This document shows positions 7,325 through 15,919 of a DNA stretch of 31,858 nucleotides, one piece after another. This DNA is from an uncultured Burkholderiaceae bacterium (GTDB taxonomy: Bacteria; Pseudomonadota; Gammaproteobacteria; Burkholderiales; Burkholderiaceae_C), in contig CALIDR010000143.1 of assembly GCA_938022295.1 (NCBI GenBank), forward strand, positions 1-31,858, in the 5' to 3' direction. The notes under the pieces were generated by a model. It worked only from the letters and a program-made list of their open reading frames with translations. It searched no databases and was not told the origin of the DNA. Within the stretch, counting starts at the first letter, position 1; every line of letters starts with the position of its first letter. Both the position numbers and the translations under genes were made by a program.

Positions 7325-8337
7325 CACGAACCGCCGGAACGCATTTGCTTGAGAGAGACGCCGGCCGCGCGGGCGAACGCGAAGACGCTCCGCGGTCCAT
7401 AGCGGCGGAACTGGATCGCCACCCGCGCCGCGATGCCGCGGATCCTCCACCAGCGCAGCGTCAGCAGCCCCGGATCCTCGTCGCCGGCCCTGTCGACCGG
7501 ATAGCCGAGCTCTGACAGCTTGCAACCGCCGATGCGCTCGAGACGCTGGGCGGCCTGGGCATCGAAGTAGCTCGACCACCGACCGCTGTTCGGCGCGATC
7601 CGCGGACCGCCGGCTGCGAGCGAGGGGTTCGCCATCCGCATCGACGCCTGCAGCATGGCCGGGTCGTAACGCAGCCCGAGAAACCCACTGAGCGATCGGA
7701 GCATCGGTTCCGGATCGGCCGTGAAGTCTTCGTAGCGCAGTTCGAGATATCGATCGCGACCGATGGCCGCGCCCTGACGTTGCCCCTCGCTCACCGCGCG
7801 CTTCCAGCGGTACACGGTCTCCTCCGGGACGAACCCGAAGCGACGGTGGAACGACTGCGCGGCGTCGCGCCCGTCGCGCACGATGTGCACGAATCGCGCA
7901 TCGGGAAATGCCGCGCCGAGGGCCGCGATGTGCAGCACGTTCATCGGGGACTTCTCGCCCCACACCGGCTTCCCTTCCCGGCCGGAGAAATGGCGGAACA
8001 CGGCATCGATGACGCCGGCCACCGTCGGCACCGTGAGGCATTCGTCAGGGATCTGTGGCACGCGCCTCCCGTTGACCTGCCAGAACGGCTTGGCCGCGCA
8101 GAGCTCGCGCGCGATCCGGCGGCGCACCGCCATGTCGGCCGGATCGCCCCACTGCGGGGCCTGCTGGAGCACGTAGGGCAGTAGCCTGACTTCGTGCGGG
8201 AACATGTACAGGTCCGGATGCCGACCCAGACAGTCTGCCAGGAGCGTGGTGCCGGAGCCGTTCATGCCGACCACGAACACCGGCCCCGGAATCGAACCGG
8301 TCTGATGCTCAGACACCGTTACGGATGTGTCGGACAT
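7324..8337 (-). CDS. PAPS-dependent sulfotransferase 3 (Sulfotransfer_3-like)
   Basis: A 337-residue sulfotransferase. GPVFVVGMNGSGTTLLADCL is the 5'-phosphosulfate loop, KPVWGEKSPMNVLHI the W-G-E-K-S-P motif, and RFVHIVRDGRDAAQSFHRRF the 3'-phosphate motif; RYLELRYEDFTADP follows. It is a paralogue of its downstream neighbour by shared motif order. ATG 8337 follows a 183-base intergenic gap after the flippase gene, the largest in this part of the cluster, and no clear Shine-Dalgarno sequence precedes it. An internal promoter in that gap is possible. Expected reaction: sulfate transfer from PAPS to a sugar hydroxyl, producing PAP. Confidence 0.93.
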   Translation of the reverse strand: MSDTSVTVSEHQTGSIPGPVFVVGMNGSGTTLLADCLGRHPDLYMFPHEVRLLPYVLQQAPQWGDPADMAVRRRIARELCAAKPFWQVNGRRVPQIPDECLTVPTVAGVIDAVFRHFSGREGKPVWGEKSPMNVLHIAALGAAFPDARFVHIVRDGRDAAQSFHRRFGFVPEETVYRWKRAVSEGQRQGAAIGRDRYLELRYEDFTADPEPMLRSLSGFLGLRYDPAMLQASMRMANPSLAAGGPRIAPNSGRWSSYFDAQAAQRLERIGGCKLSELGYPVDRAGDEDPGLLTLRWWRIRGIAARVAIQFRRYGPRSVFAFARAAGVSLKQMRSGGS

Positions 8338-8520
8338 ACACGCTTTGAAAGATTCAGCACAACTGATACCGGCGTCGCTTCGCTCGTGACTTCCGAATGA
8401 ATACTCCGAACATCGCCTTCGAAGGTCTCAAAGATTCCCGTCGACCCGGACCATGTGGCGCACCAGCAAGCCACAAGAGAAACTCCGCGCCATCATTTGC
8501 GCCACTTCGACGAGAAGACA
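8338..8520. other. Intergenic gap between flippase and sulfotransferase 3, no gene seen
   Basis: A 183-base stretch, less GC-rich than the flanking genes. Short frames cross it but none has a recognisable product. On the minus strand it holds TTTGAGACCTTCGAAGG (8432-8416), which resembles TTTGAGAGCGTTCGAAGG in the 3' end of the flippase gene (about 8599-8582). This may be coincidence or a remnant of a duplicated tail. I see no convincing promoter or terminator. Confidence 0.4.
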
Positions 8521-10068
8521 TCAGTGACCAACTCGCCGCGACAGAACCGTGAGCAGTCGCTGCAAGTGGGATCTGAACCGACCTTCGAACGCTCTCAAAA
8601 CGATGTGCGAGTCTGTCATTGACAAGGGCCGAAACAGGAACAGTGCCGAAAGATAAATCACAGGCACGGCTGCCGCTGCGACAACTGAACCGAAGGGTTC
8701 GCGACTTGGCCACGCAACGGCGACCGCAAGGATCACCGCCGCAACGGCCCGCAGCGTGCCGGCAGCGTCCCTGTGAAGCCAGGGTTCGCAGGAGGTGACC
8801 AAGCGAAGCGTGAGCCAACTTCGCAGCCATGAAGAAGCGGTCAACCCCGCTGCTGCACCGGCGATCGCCCACGCACTGCCAACATAAACGAGCGCTGGGG
8901 ACAGCAGCGCTAGAACGCTGAGCGAGCGCACCGCTTTACTGTGCCTCAGCACCTGGAGGATGGTCGAGCTGATCTGAATCTGCGACGCGAACATCGTTGC
9001 CGTTGCAAGGAGCGTCAGCGCAAGGCCTTCGCCCATGACGCGCCCCCCGCTCAGCATTGATCCGATGGCGTCCCCGCCTACCGCAAGGACACCGACGACC
9101 GGTAGAACGGTGAGCGCGTTTGACTTCCAGAGCAGAGACGCCGCCGCCGCCATGTCGTTGCGTCGATCCTGGACGTTCGCCGCGATGAGCATGGGGCGCA
9201 ACAGATTGACGAACAGCAGCGACGGAAGGAAGCGCTTGACGTGCGTCAGCAGTTGATGCAAGAAGGCAAATTGCCCAGCGCTCGATACCCCGAGTGCAGC
9301 AGCCACCACTACCCGCAGCGTCCCGCTGCTCGCAGCAGCGTTCAGTACCTGTGCCCCGGATAGATGCCAGGCAAACGTCAGAATCTCGCGATAGTCGAAT
9401 CTGCGGCTGCCGTCAGGTCGCAGTCTGCTCAATTGGCGCAGCAACGCCAGCTCGGCCAGGAGCAGGCAGAACGCCGATACAACGATGTCGATCCAAAGCA
9501 TTCGCGCCAGCGTGGCTTCGCCTGCAATCGACAGGGCAAAGAGCCCCAGCAGGCGGCCGATAGGGCTGAGCGCGCGGATCAGTTGGGCGAATCGTTGTTC
9601 GAGCAACGCCTCCAGGATGTTCTCGGTAAAGCCGGCACCGATCAATGTGACCACGAGCACGCTGGCCAGCCACGCATGCGCAGGATCTACCGACTCGAAT
9701 TGCAACCAATGCGCCAATGGCGTCCACAGCAGGTACAGCAGGGCTCCGAATGCCGCAAGCGCCGCGAATCGCGCCGCGGTGGTCCAGCGCACGAAATGGC
9801 GCAGTTGTCCGGGCGAAGCGTGGATCGCCATCTCGGGCAGGTACTGCTGAACTGCGGGCAGCAAGCCCAGCGAACTCAGCGGCCGGCAGATCTCGACGAT
9901 GCCGAGGATGACCATGTAGGTGCCGTAGTCGCCCGGCGGCAGCAGTCGAATGGCCAGCAGCAGGAACGCGACCGAGGCGATCGCCTGCGCGGCGCGGCCG
10001 ACGACGAAGTAGCGCAGCGCCTTGCGGAACCGCCGCCCGGTGTACGGATGCCCTGCGTTGCGCCTCAC
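8521..10068 (-). CDS. Wzx-type oligosaccharide flippase (MATE/MVF polysaccharide exporter superfamily)
   Basis: A 515-residue integral membrane protein with many hydrophobic segments, beginning at GTG 10068 with a short basic N-terminus. The first membrane segments read AIASVAFLLLAIRLLPPGDY and GTYMVILGIVEICRPLSSLG, the usual opening of Wzx/RfbX-type flippases (small residue turn, GDYGxY). About 12-14 membrane spans are visible to the C-terminus (for example VAAVILAVAVAWPS and VVAAAAVPVIYLSALFLF). It would translocate undecaprenyl-diphosphate-linked repeat units across the inner membrane, before polymerisation by the Wzy-like protein encoded upstream in the operon. Codon use is slightly less GC-biased than in the eps core. 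No strong ribosome-binding site precedes the GTG. Confidence 0.9.
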   Translation of the reverse strand: MRRNAGHPYTGRRFRKALRYFVVGRAAQAIASVAFLLLAIRLLPPGDYGTYMVILGIVEICRPLSSLGLLPAVQQYLPEMAIHASPGQLRHFVRWTTAARFAALAAFGALLYLLWTPLAHWLQFESVDPAHAWLASVLVVTLIGAGFTENILEALLEQRFAQLIRALSPIGRLLGLFALSIAGEATLARMLWIDIVVSAFCLLLAELALLRQLSRLRPDGSRRFDYREILTFAWHLSGAQVLNAAASSGTLRVVVAAALGVSSAGQFAFLHQLLTHVKRFLPSLLFVNLLRPMLIAANVQDRRNDMAAAASLLWKSNALTVLPVVGVLAVGGDAIGSMLSGGRVMGEGLALTLLATATMFASQIQISSTILQVLRHSKAVRSLSVLALLSPALVYVGSAWAIAGAAAGLTASSWLRSWLTLRLVTSCEPWLHRDAAGTLRAVAAVILAVAVAWPSREPFGSVVAAAAVPVIYLSALFLFRPLSMTDSHIVLRAFEGRFRSHLQRLLTVLSRRVGH

Positions 10069-10111
10069 CGCGAGCGCCGTCGCACCACCGCGGTGGCAGA
10101 TCCTGGAGGAG

Positions 10112-11146
10112 TCACTGGACGATCCGGTGGCGAACCGGCTCAGTCGCGGCGTGCCTGACGTCGGCCGCCAGGCCGCGCAGCAGTCCGAAGAGGTTCACGT
10201 GCCATGCCGCAACCGAGTACAGCGCTGCCGATAGCGAACGCTTGCGCCATCCCTGAATGCCCACCACGAGCAACCACCAACCGGCAATGACCGCGAGCCA
10301 AATCGGCGCCGACAAGCCGGAAACGGGGCCGGCTGCGAGCAGCATCGCCCACGACAGAGCCACGAACGCGGCGACGCGGTAAACGGACAGGTGGCGCAGC
10401 ACCAGCGGCAGGTGTTTCGTCCGCCAGGCCTGGCGAAGCAGCTCGCCGTGACCCCAGGCGTGGCGCGTTCGCCAACGCCGCCAAAGCAGCGCGTACGTGC
10501 CATCGGTGTGGCCGTAGTGGCGCACCGACGTCACCCCGATGCGCTCGAGACGCCAGCCTGCATCGACGAGGCGCACACCGAGCTCGAACTCCTCGAACGC
10601 GTGCAGGTTGCGGTTCGTCAGGTAGCCGAGTGGCGCTACGGCGCTGCGGCGGTAAAGGCCGCCCATGTGCAGACAGATCGCGTTCGCACAGGGCTGCGTC
10701 GTTTCGCCGCTGCGCTGGCGCCGCTGGAAGACTTCGTTGACGACGTGCATCTCCTCTACGAGTCCGGCCACGCCGGCGAGCCGGGAGTCCGCGTCTAGGC
10801 GCTCGATGGCCGCCGGCAGGAAGCCGACGTCGAGTTCCATGTCGCCGTCGAGGATGTAGACGAACTCGCCGCTTGCGGCCGCCATGCCCAGCTGGGCACC
10901 CACGCCGCACGAGCGGTCGCGAGCGTCGACCAGCTGCACGATGCGCACCGGGTACTCGGACGCGATCTCGACCGTCCGGTCCGTGGACAGGGAGTCGGCC
11001 AGGATGACTTCGCCGCCGCCGTCGACGGCTTGCACCGCCGCCAGCGCCGACTCGATCGCTCGCCGGACGTGCCGCTCCTCGTTCAGCGCCTTGATGATGA
11101 CCGACACCCGTGGCCCGGGCGCCGGCTCGCGTCGCTCCGCCTCCAT
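10112..11146 (-). CDS. GT2-family glycosyltransferase with C-terminal membrane helices
   Basis: A 344-residue GT-A glycosyltransferase. RVSVIIKALNEERHVRRAIE opens the nucleotide-binding domain, EVILADSLSTDRTVEIASEY gives the first acidic residue, and FVYILDGDMELDVGFL carries the DXD-type metal site. AICLHMGGLYRRSAV and LHAFEEFELGVRLVDAGWRL (ED-like region) follow. Two hydrophobic segments near the C-terminus, FVALSWAMLLAAGPV and PIWLAVIAGWWLLVVGIQ, suggest membrane anchoring. The start is ATG 11146, 4 bases after the stop of sulfotransferase 4. It likely extends the lipid-linked repeat unit; sugar specificity is not readable. Confidence 0.92.
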   Translation of the reverse strand: MEAERREPAPGPRVSVIIKALNEERHVRRAIESALAAVQAVDGGGEVILADSLSTDRTVEIASEYPVRIVQLVDARDRSCGVGAQLGMAAASGEFVYILDGDMELDVGFLPAAIERLDADSRLAGVAGLVEEMHVVNEVFQRRQRSGETTQPCANAICLHMGGLYRRSAVAPLGYLTNRNLHAFEEFELGVRLVDAGWRLERIGVTSVRHYGHTDGTYALLWRRWRTRHAWGHGELLRQAWRTKHLPLVLRHLSVYRVAAFVALSWAMLLAAGPVSGLSAPIWLAVIAGWWLLVVGIQGWRKRSLSAALYSVAAWHVNLFGLLRGLAADVRHAATEPVRHRIVQ

Positions 11147-11150
11147 GGCG

Positions 11151-12104
11151 TCACTCCGCCGCACCGCCCGCGTAGCCGAGCCGCCGGGCGACCGGTTCGC
11201 AGGTGCGCTGCACGTAGGCCACGTCCTCCGCCGTGAGCTCACCGCGCCAGCGTTCGTCGGGCCGGATCTCCAGCGCGCTGCCGTGCCGCATCGGATTGCC
11301 ATTCAGGATGTGTGCGGTCGGCGCATGCGCGATTTCGTGCAGTGGAAGTGGTGGCAGGCCGAGAAAGCCGAAGACGCGTCGTAGAGTCTCGTCGGTGGAG
11401 GTGGCAAGTTCCTCGTAGCGCACGTGCAGCACGTGTGCCGGGTCGACGTGGCGTTCGATCCACGGCAGCGCTCGCTGGTAGTACTGCATCCACTGGCGTA
11501 CCGCCTGCTCGCGCGTGCGGCCGCTCCTCATCAGTGAGGCGACGACGCCGCGGCCGTCGCGCGACAGCAGCAGGATGCGGCTGCGCCCCGGATCGAACAG
11601 GTACTGGCCGACGCTCCAGCGAAAACCCTTCGTCGAGTCGACGACGATGCGGCGGCCGCTGCGCTCGCGCAGTACCTCGTGCAGCAGCGCGTTGGCCTGC
11701 AAGGCACGACGGTAGGACGCGAGCCACGGCGAACGGCGCACGTCCAGTCCCAAGCGCAGGCCGGTTTCGATCCACCGCAGCGCCACCGCCCGCCGGGCCG
11801 TGTACAGCCGCGTCTGCCGGCGGCGGTCGATCTCGACGGCGGCCTGGATGTAGCCGAGGTCCAGCCGGTACGGGTCTGACCAAAGATCGGCACCGAGGCG
11901 CTCGCCGAGGTGGTCCACCACGGGTCGCCAGAAGGCGCATTGCGACACCGCGCTCGCGCACGAACAGATCGAGTCGAGCGCGATGTTCTTCGGCAGGTGG
12001 CGCACCTCGCCCACGGCCAGCGCCTGCGGATGCGCGCCCACCAGCCGGTCGAGCAGCGTCGACCCGGAGCGCCCCGCACTGACGATGAAGGCGGTGTCGA
12101 TCAC
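11151..12104 (-). CDS. PAPS-dependent sulfotransferase 4
   Basis: A 317-residue sulfotransferase. TAFIVSAGRSGSTLLDRLVG is the 5'-phosphosulfate loop (GRSGSTLL), RIVVDSTKGFRW occupies the position of the D/E-K-S/T-P segment, and RILLLSRDGRGVVASLMRSG is the 3'-phosphate site. HVLHVRYEELATSTDETLRR is the typical RYEEL region. Around residues 46-58 there is SICSCASAVSQCAFW, a run of cysteines not usual for the family. GTG 12104 overlaps the TGA of sulfotransferase 5 by 4 bases. It belongs to a different subgroup from sulfotransferases 1 and 5 (GRSGST versus K-AGTT/KCASS loops), consistent with a different acceptor position. Confidence 0.92.
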   Translation of the reverse strand: MIDTAFIVSAGRSGSTLLDRLVGAHPQALAVGEVRHLPKNIALDSICSCASAVSQCAFWRPVVDHLGERLGADLWSDPYRLDLGYIQAAVEIDRRRQTRLYTARRAVALRWIETGLRLGLDVRRSPWLASYRRALQANALLHEVLRERSGRRIVVDSTKGFRWSVGQYLFDPGRSRILLLSRDGRGVVASLMRSGRTREQAVRQWMQYYQRALPWIERHVDPAHVLHVRYEELATSTDETLRRVFGFLGLPPLPLHEIAHAPTAHILNGNPMRHGSALEIRPDERWRGELTAEDVAYVQRTCEPVARRLGYAGGAAE

Positions 12105-13042
12105 TTCGAAACCTCGAGCGCTGCCAACCCACTGGCCGTGGCACAGGCGGCCCGCGCCGTCCCGTCACCGCGCAGGACCGCATCCGCCGTCGGCCACGGC
12201 GGCGCGGCGCGGTCGAGCAGCCGGCATAGAGCCTCGACTTCGGGGGCCAGCGTTTCCCGCAGGCGCCGGCGCGTGTCCTCGCGCATGGGCGGCACGATCT
12301 CCCGGAGGTCGACGCGGCTCGATCTTCGGTATCGGTCGACGGCGTCGCTGCGGCGGACAGCCTCGACCACGGCGGCCAGCCCGGCGCGGCGCAGGACTCC
12401 GGCGCTCGCGCGCAGGAAGCGGTCGAGCCCGGGAGCACGGGCGACCGCGCTGGCATTGGCCCGCTCGCCGGCGCTTGCCGGACGGTACCTTTGATCGAGG
12501 CCGAGGAACCCGTACAGGTCGCCGCTCAAGGTCTGCGTCCGCACCGCAATCTCCTCCTGGATCACGATGAAGAACTGCTCGCGCGGAAAGTGGTCGAGCC
12601 AGCGACCGAAGTGGGTCGCATAGCGCGACTGCTCCACATACATCTCGTTGCGCGAAAGGCCGTACTCGAAGCTCAGGTCGGGACCCCTCAGGAACCCTTC
12701 GCGCACCATGTGCAAGTGATTCGAGTATGCGCGCTCGACGGGGTCGCGCAGGGCCAGCACGATCTTCAGATAGGGGTTGTAGCGCGCTGCCCGAGCCGGT
12801 GCCAGCGGATGCACGAAGTACGAGGGCGAGTTGTCTCCTACGATCCGTGCGCCCGTCGGCGCCGCTTCGAAGAAGCGCTCGTACCAGTCGTGGCCACGGC
12901 CCCAGAAATAGGAGAAGTAGTCGAGCTCCTTCGGCGTACTCAGGAAGGCCTGCGGGTGCTCGGCGAGTACCTTGTGCACCCAGCTCGACGCGCACTTCTG
13001 AGCGCCGATGCCAATGAAGTTCACCTTCGGCGCGGAGTTCAC
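12101..13042 (-). CDS. PAPS-dependent sulfotransferase 5 (NodH/heparan-sulfotransferase-like)
   Basis: A 313-residue protein. VNFIGIGAQKCASSWVHKVL is the 5'-phosphosulfate loop (GAQKCASSW), PKELDYFSYFWGRG is the K-E-x-x-[YF]F segment, RIVGDNSPSYFVHP is the E/D-x-S-P-x-Y motif, and KIVLALRDPVERAYSNHLHM is the 3'-phosphate motif. These match single-domain carbohydrate sulfotransferases of the Sulfotransfer_1 type and resemble sulfotransferase 1 of this cluster. GTG 13042 overlaps the TGA of the pyruvyl transferase gene. The C-terminal 60 residues are Arg/Ala-rich and less family-like. Confidence 0.93.
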   Translation of the reverse strand: MNSAPKVNFIGIGAQKCASSWVHKVLAEHPQAFLSTPKELDYFSYFWGRGHDWYERFFEAAPTGARIVGDNSPSYFVHPLAPARAARYNPYLKIVLALRDPVERAYSNHLHMVREGFLRGPDLSFEYGLSRNEMYVEQSRYATHFGRWLDHFPREQFFIVIQEEIAVRTQTLSGDLYGFLGLDQRYRPASAGERANASAVARAPGLDRFLRASAGVLRRAGLAAVVEAVRRSDAVDRYRRSSRVDLREIVPPMREDTRRRLRETLAPEVEALCRLLDRAAPPWPTADAVLRGDGTARAACATASGLAALEVSK

Positions 13043-14295
13043 GCCGCGGCCTTCAACACGTCGCTTTGCAGCGCACGGGCCACCAGATCCGCCGTGCGGC
13101 CCGCGCGCTTGCGCCACTGCGGAATCCGCTCACGAAGCGTCGCCCTGATTTCGGCCTCGCCTCCGGCCAGCCGCTGCAGCCCTTCGCGCAGCGTGCGCAG
13201 CGAGACCGCCGGCGTCTCGATGAGGTAATCCAGATGGCCGAAAAGGTCCTCGTTGATGCCCTTCGCCTTCACGCTGTACGCGATCGACAGCGTCGGCACG
13301 CCCGAGGACATCGCCCCGATCGTCGCGTGTGTGCGCGCGCCGACGAAGTAGCGGCACGCGGCCAGTGCCGACTTCAACTGCGCCGCGTTGAGGTCGTGCG
13401 GCAGCAGCTTCAGCCGCGCACCGAGATCGGTCGCGCGCTGCACCAGCCGGCGCATGTAGGCGGTGTCGCTCTGCTCGCCCTCGCCGCCGGGCGGGTCCAC
13501 GTGCGGCACCAGCGCCACCGCGAGCCCGTGGTCGTGTATCGCCGCGCGCCAGAAGGCGACCACGTCGTCCTCGAGTGCCTCCAGCGCGCCGCTGCGCGCG
13601 CGCGTGCGCGCCACCACCGGGCTGACGTTGAAGCCCAGGATGCCGTTGGGTCCCGGCTGTGGCATCAGCGCGTCCAGGGGCACCGGCTCGGGCTCCATCA
13701 GGAAGGCCGGGTCGGCCGTGAGCTCGCTGCCCTCCAGGCCGAGCGAGCGCAGGTAAGCCTGGCTGTGGCTCTCGCGCGTGGTCAGCGAGGCATAGCGCGC
13801 CAGGTGCGCCGCCATGCGCCGCTCGATGGCGGGCATGGCCGAGAACGGCCCCACCGACGATGCCCACAGCACGACGGGCACGCCGCGCCTGAGCCCGGCC
13901 TCGGCCTGCGCGACCCAGCGCAGCAGCGAGCCGAGGCTGTAGTCGAGCGACAGCACGTCGCCTCCGGTCACGATCATTGCGTCGGCGTCGGCAATCTCGG
14001 CGGCCAGTTCGGGCGGCACGTCGGGCAGTGGCCACCACCAGTCGGCCACCTGCGGCGCGCCGCGCGTGGCCCGGTCCCACCAGCGGATCGACGGCGGGAT
14101 GCGGTAGAAGGACACGAAGCGAACACCGTGCGCCGCTGCGTCGGGCCACTGCCGGCTGTCGGCCTGCACGTCCGTGCTCGGCGCGACGAACTCGCAGCGG
14201 CCGTACCGCTCGCCGAGCGACCGCACGATGCCGCGCACGAGCGCCTCGCATCCGCGGTTGTACAGGCCCACGTGTCCGGCGAGGAAGAACTTCAT
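13039..14295 (-). CDS. Polysaccharide pyruvyl transferase family protein (CsaB/WcaK-like)
   Basis: A 418-residue protein. MKFFLAGHVGLYNRGCEALV is the hallmark N-terminus of polysaccharide pyruvyl transferases (GxxNxGCEAL). AMIVTGGDVLSLDYSLGSLL, VPVVLWASSVGPF, SLTTRESHSQAYLRSLGLEG, and ARTHATIGAMSSGVPTLSIA followed by YSVKAKG give the later conserved segments of this GT-B-like fold. The family transfers pyruvate from phosphoenolpyruvate to form ketals on sugars, giving acidic substituents. It begins the tailoring section of the operon, 58 bases after the polymerase gene, and its stop overlaps the start of sulfotransferase 5. Pyruvyl plus sulfate groups would make the polymer strongly anionic (inference). 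Confidence 0.93.
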   Translation of the reverse strand: MKFFLAGHVGLYNRGCEALVRGIVRSLGERYGRCEFVAPSTDVQADSRQWPDAAAHGVRFVSFYRIPPSIRWWDRATRGAPQVADWWWPLPDVPPELAAEIADADAMIVTGGDVLSLDYSLGSLLRWVAQAEAGLRRGVPVVLWASSVGPFSAMPAIERRMAAHLARYASLTTRESHSQAYLRSLGLEGSELTADPAFLMEPEPVPLDALMPQPGPNGILGFNVSPVVARTRARSGALEALEDDVVAFWRAAIHDHGLAVALVPHVDPPGGEGEQSDTAYMRRLVQRATDLGARLKLLPHDLNAAQLKSALAACRYFVGARTHATIGAMSSGVPTLSIAYSVKAKGINEDLFGHLDYLIETPAVSLRTLREGLQRLAGGEAEIRATLRERIPQWRKRAGRTADLVARALQSDVLKAAA

Positions 14296-14353
14296 CGTCG
14301 TCAGGATTTCGATTCGCCGCCCGCCCTGATGGCCGCCCGGATGCCGCGGCGCC

Positions 14354-15919
14354 TCACCGCGGCGCCAGCGCGCCCGGGCGGAGCCGGAACCAAGGCACCG
14401 AGGCCCGGCCGGTGCGCGCCGCCAGCGCGAGCCGGGCCTGCCAATAGCACACCTGGCCCGCGGCCATGAACAGCAGGAACTGCACCGCCGGGGACTTGAG
14501 CGCGAAGTGCTTGTAGAACAGCGCCGGCACCAGCATCAGCAGGATCGCCGCGCCGGCGTCCAGCGCCGCACGGTGGAACGCCGGCAACTCCGATCGGGCG
14601 CTGAGCCGCAGCGACTGCCACGCCAGCCAGCACAACGCGCCGATGCTCAGCAGCACGCCGACGACCCCGATCTCCCACAGCATCAGCACGCCGGACGTGT
14701 TGCCCACCGGCAGCGGGAAGTACTGCTTCGCGACCGTGCCGACGTTGATGCGCGCGACGTTGGTGGCCGCCACGCCGTGGCCGATCAGGAACTCCTTCGG
14801 CCTCGCGGCCAGATCCTGCTCGTTCCACCAGAACACGATCTGCGTCACGCGGCCCATCTGCCCGGTGCCTTCATTGACCTTCTCGGGGTCGGTGCTGTCG
14901 ACGATCTTCTGGTAGAACTCGGCGACCGAGACTGCGGGCTTTCCGGAACGCTCGTAGTGCAGCTTGCTGTACAGCACGGGCATCGCCACCGCCAGCACGG
15001 CCACCACCGCCAGCCCCATCAGCAGCGGCTTGATGCGCGCGAGCAGTTGCACCCGCAGCACCAGCGCCACCGCGATCGGCAGCAGGATGACCATGAACTT
15101 GACTTCGGCGAGGAAGATCACTGCCAGCACAACGGCTGCGAACGCCAGCATGCGCGAGGTGCCGAGCAGCCCGCGCTTCCACATCGCGAACGCGAGCACG
15201 AAGCCGGACAGCACGAAGAAACCCATCGCGGCACTGTGCCCGCCGCCTTCCTGGTTGCCGCCCATCGTGCCGACGATGGCGTCCCACGCGACACCGTCAG
15301 TGCCCACCTGCACGCGCCGCCCGGCGACGACGATGTATTGGTAGATGGCCACCGGCAGCTGCACCAGCACGACGGCGCCGAACGCGATCCACAGCCGGCG
15401 CAGGAAGGGGTCCGGCAGCGGCAGCAGCGCGAGCGTGAGAAACAGCGAACCCATCGTGAAGTAGTAGCGGAAGCCGTAGATCCACTGCCCGGCTTCGGCA
15501 GCCGACCAGGCCGTGGACAGCACCGCGACGCACGCCAGCGCCGCCCCCAGCAGCACCGGCACCGACAGCGGGGCGGCCACCTCGCCGCGCCTGGCGGTCG
15601 CGACGCGAAGCAGCAGCAGCACGTACAGGGCGGTGCCCACGCCGATCGGCAGCCACTGGGCCTGCCCGATCTTCGCGAAATAGGACAGCGTGCCACCGAG
15701 GAGGGTGGCGCTCGCGAACAGCAGCCAGACGACCCACTCGATGCGCAGCGCGAGCAACGCCAAAAGCCCGAGCGGCGCGAGCAGGACGGCGACGATCAAC
15801 ATCTGGCCGAGCGACGCCGCAAAGCCGAACAGCGCAGCCAGCCCGAGTGCGCCGAGCAGCACAAGCGCCGTGACCAGCGCCGCGGACGCCTTCGAAGGCA
15901 CGGCACCGGCAGCCCTCAC
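14354..15919 (-). CDS. O-antigen ligase/Wzy-type polymerase
   Basis: A 521-residue integral membrane protein with about 11-12 hydrophobic segments, for example LVLLGALGLAALFGFAASLG and ILLPIAVALVLRVQLLA. The large hydrophilic loop typical of O-antigen ligase/Wzy proteins lies around residues 320-410 and includes FLIGHGVAATNVARINVGT and PLPVGNTSGVLMLWEIGVVG. Such proteins join polysaccharide repeat units in the periplasm. The start is GTG 15919, overlapping the epsI stop (GTGA). Its place immediately after xrtB-epsI is typical for exosortase-linked exopolysaccharide loci, where a polymerase follows the exosortase genes. Confidence 0.85.
   Translation of the reverse strand: MRAAGAVPSKASAALVTALVLLGALGLAALFGFAASLGQMLIVAVLLAPLGLLALLALRIEWVVWLLFASATLLGGTLSYFAKIGQAQWLPIGVGTALYVLLLLRVATARRGEVAAPLSVPVLLGAALACVAVLSTAWSAAEAGQWIYGFRYYFTMGSLFLTLALLPLPDPFLRRLWIAFGAVVLVQLPVAIYQYIVVAGRRVQVGTDGVAWDAIVGTMGGNQEGGGHSAAMGFFVLSGFVLAFAMWKRGLLGTSRMLAFAAVVLAVIFLAEVKFMVILLPIAVALVLRVQLLARIKPLLMGLAVVAVLAVAMPVLYSKLHYERSGKPAVSVAEFYQKIVDSTDPEKVNEGTGQMGRVTQIVFWWNEQDLAARPKEFLIGHGVAATNVARINVGTVAKQYFPLPVGNTSGVLMLWEIGVVGVLLSIGALCWLAWQSLRLSARSELPAFHRAALDAGAAILLMLVPALFYKHFALKSPAVQFLLFMAAGQVCYWQARLALAARTGRASVPWFRLRPGALAPR

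Noticed and set aside
5187..7400. Single 737-codon minus-strand frame ending in the GT4 gene
   Set aside because: The upstream half overlaps sulfotransferase 2 in a different frame; the GT4 start at 6335 has the usual ATGA overlap.
8414..8600. Imperfect repeat TTTGAGA..TTCGAAGG in the flippase tail and the following gap
   Set aside because: Only about 15 of 18 bases match and the flanks differ; could be chance, so not called a repeat.
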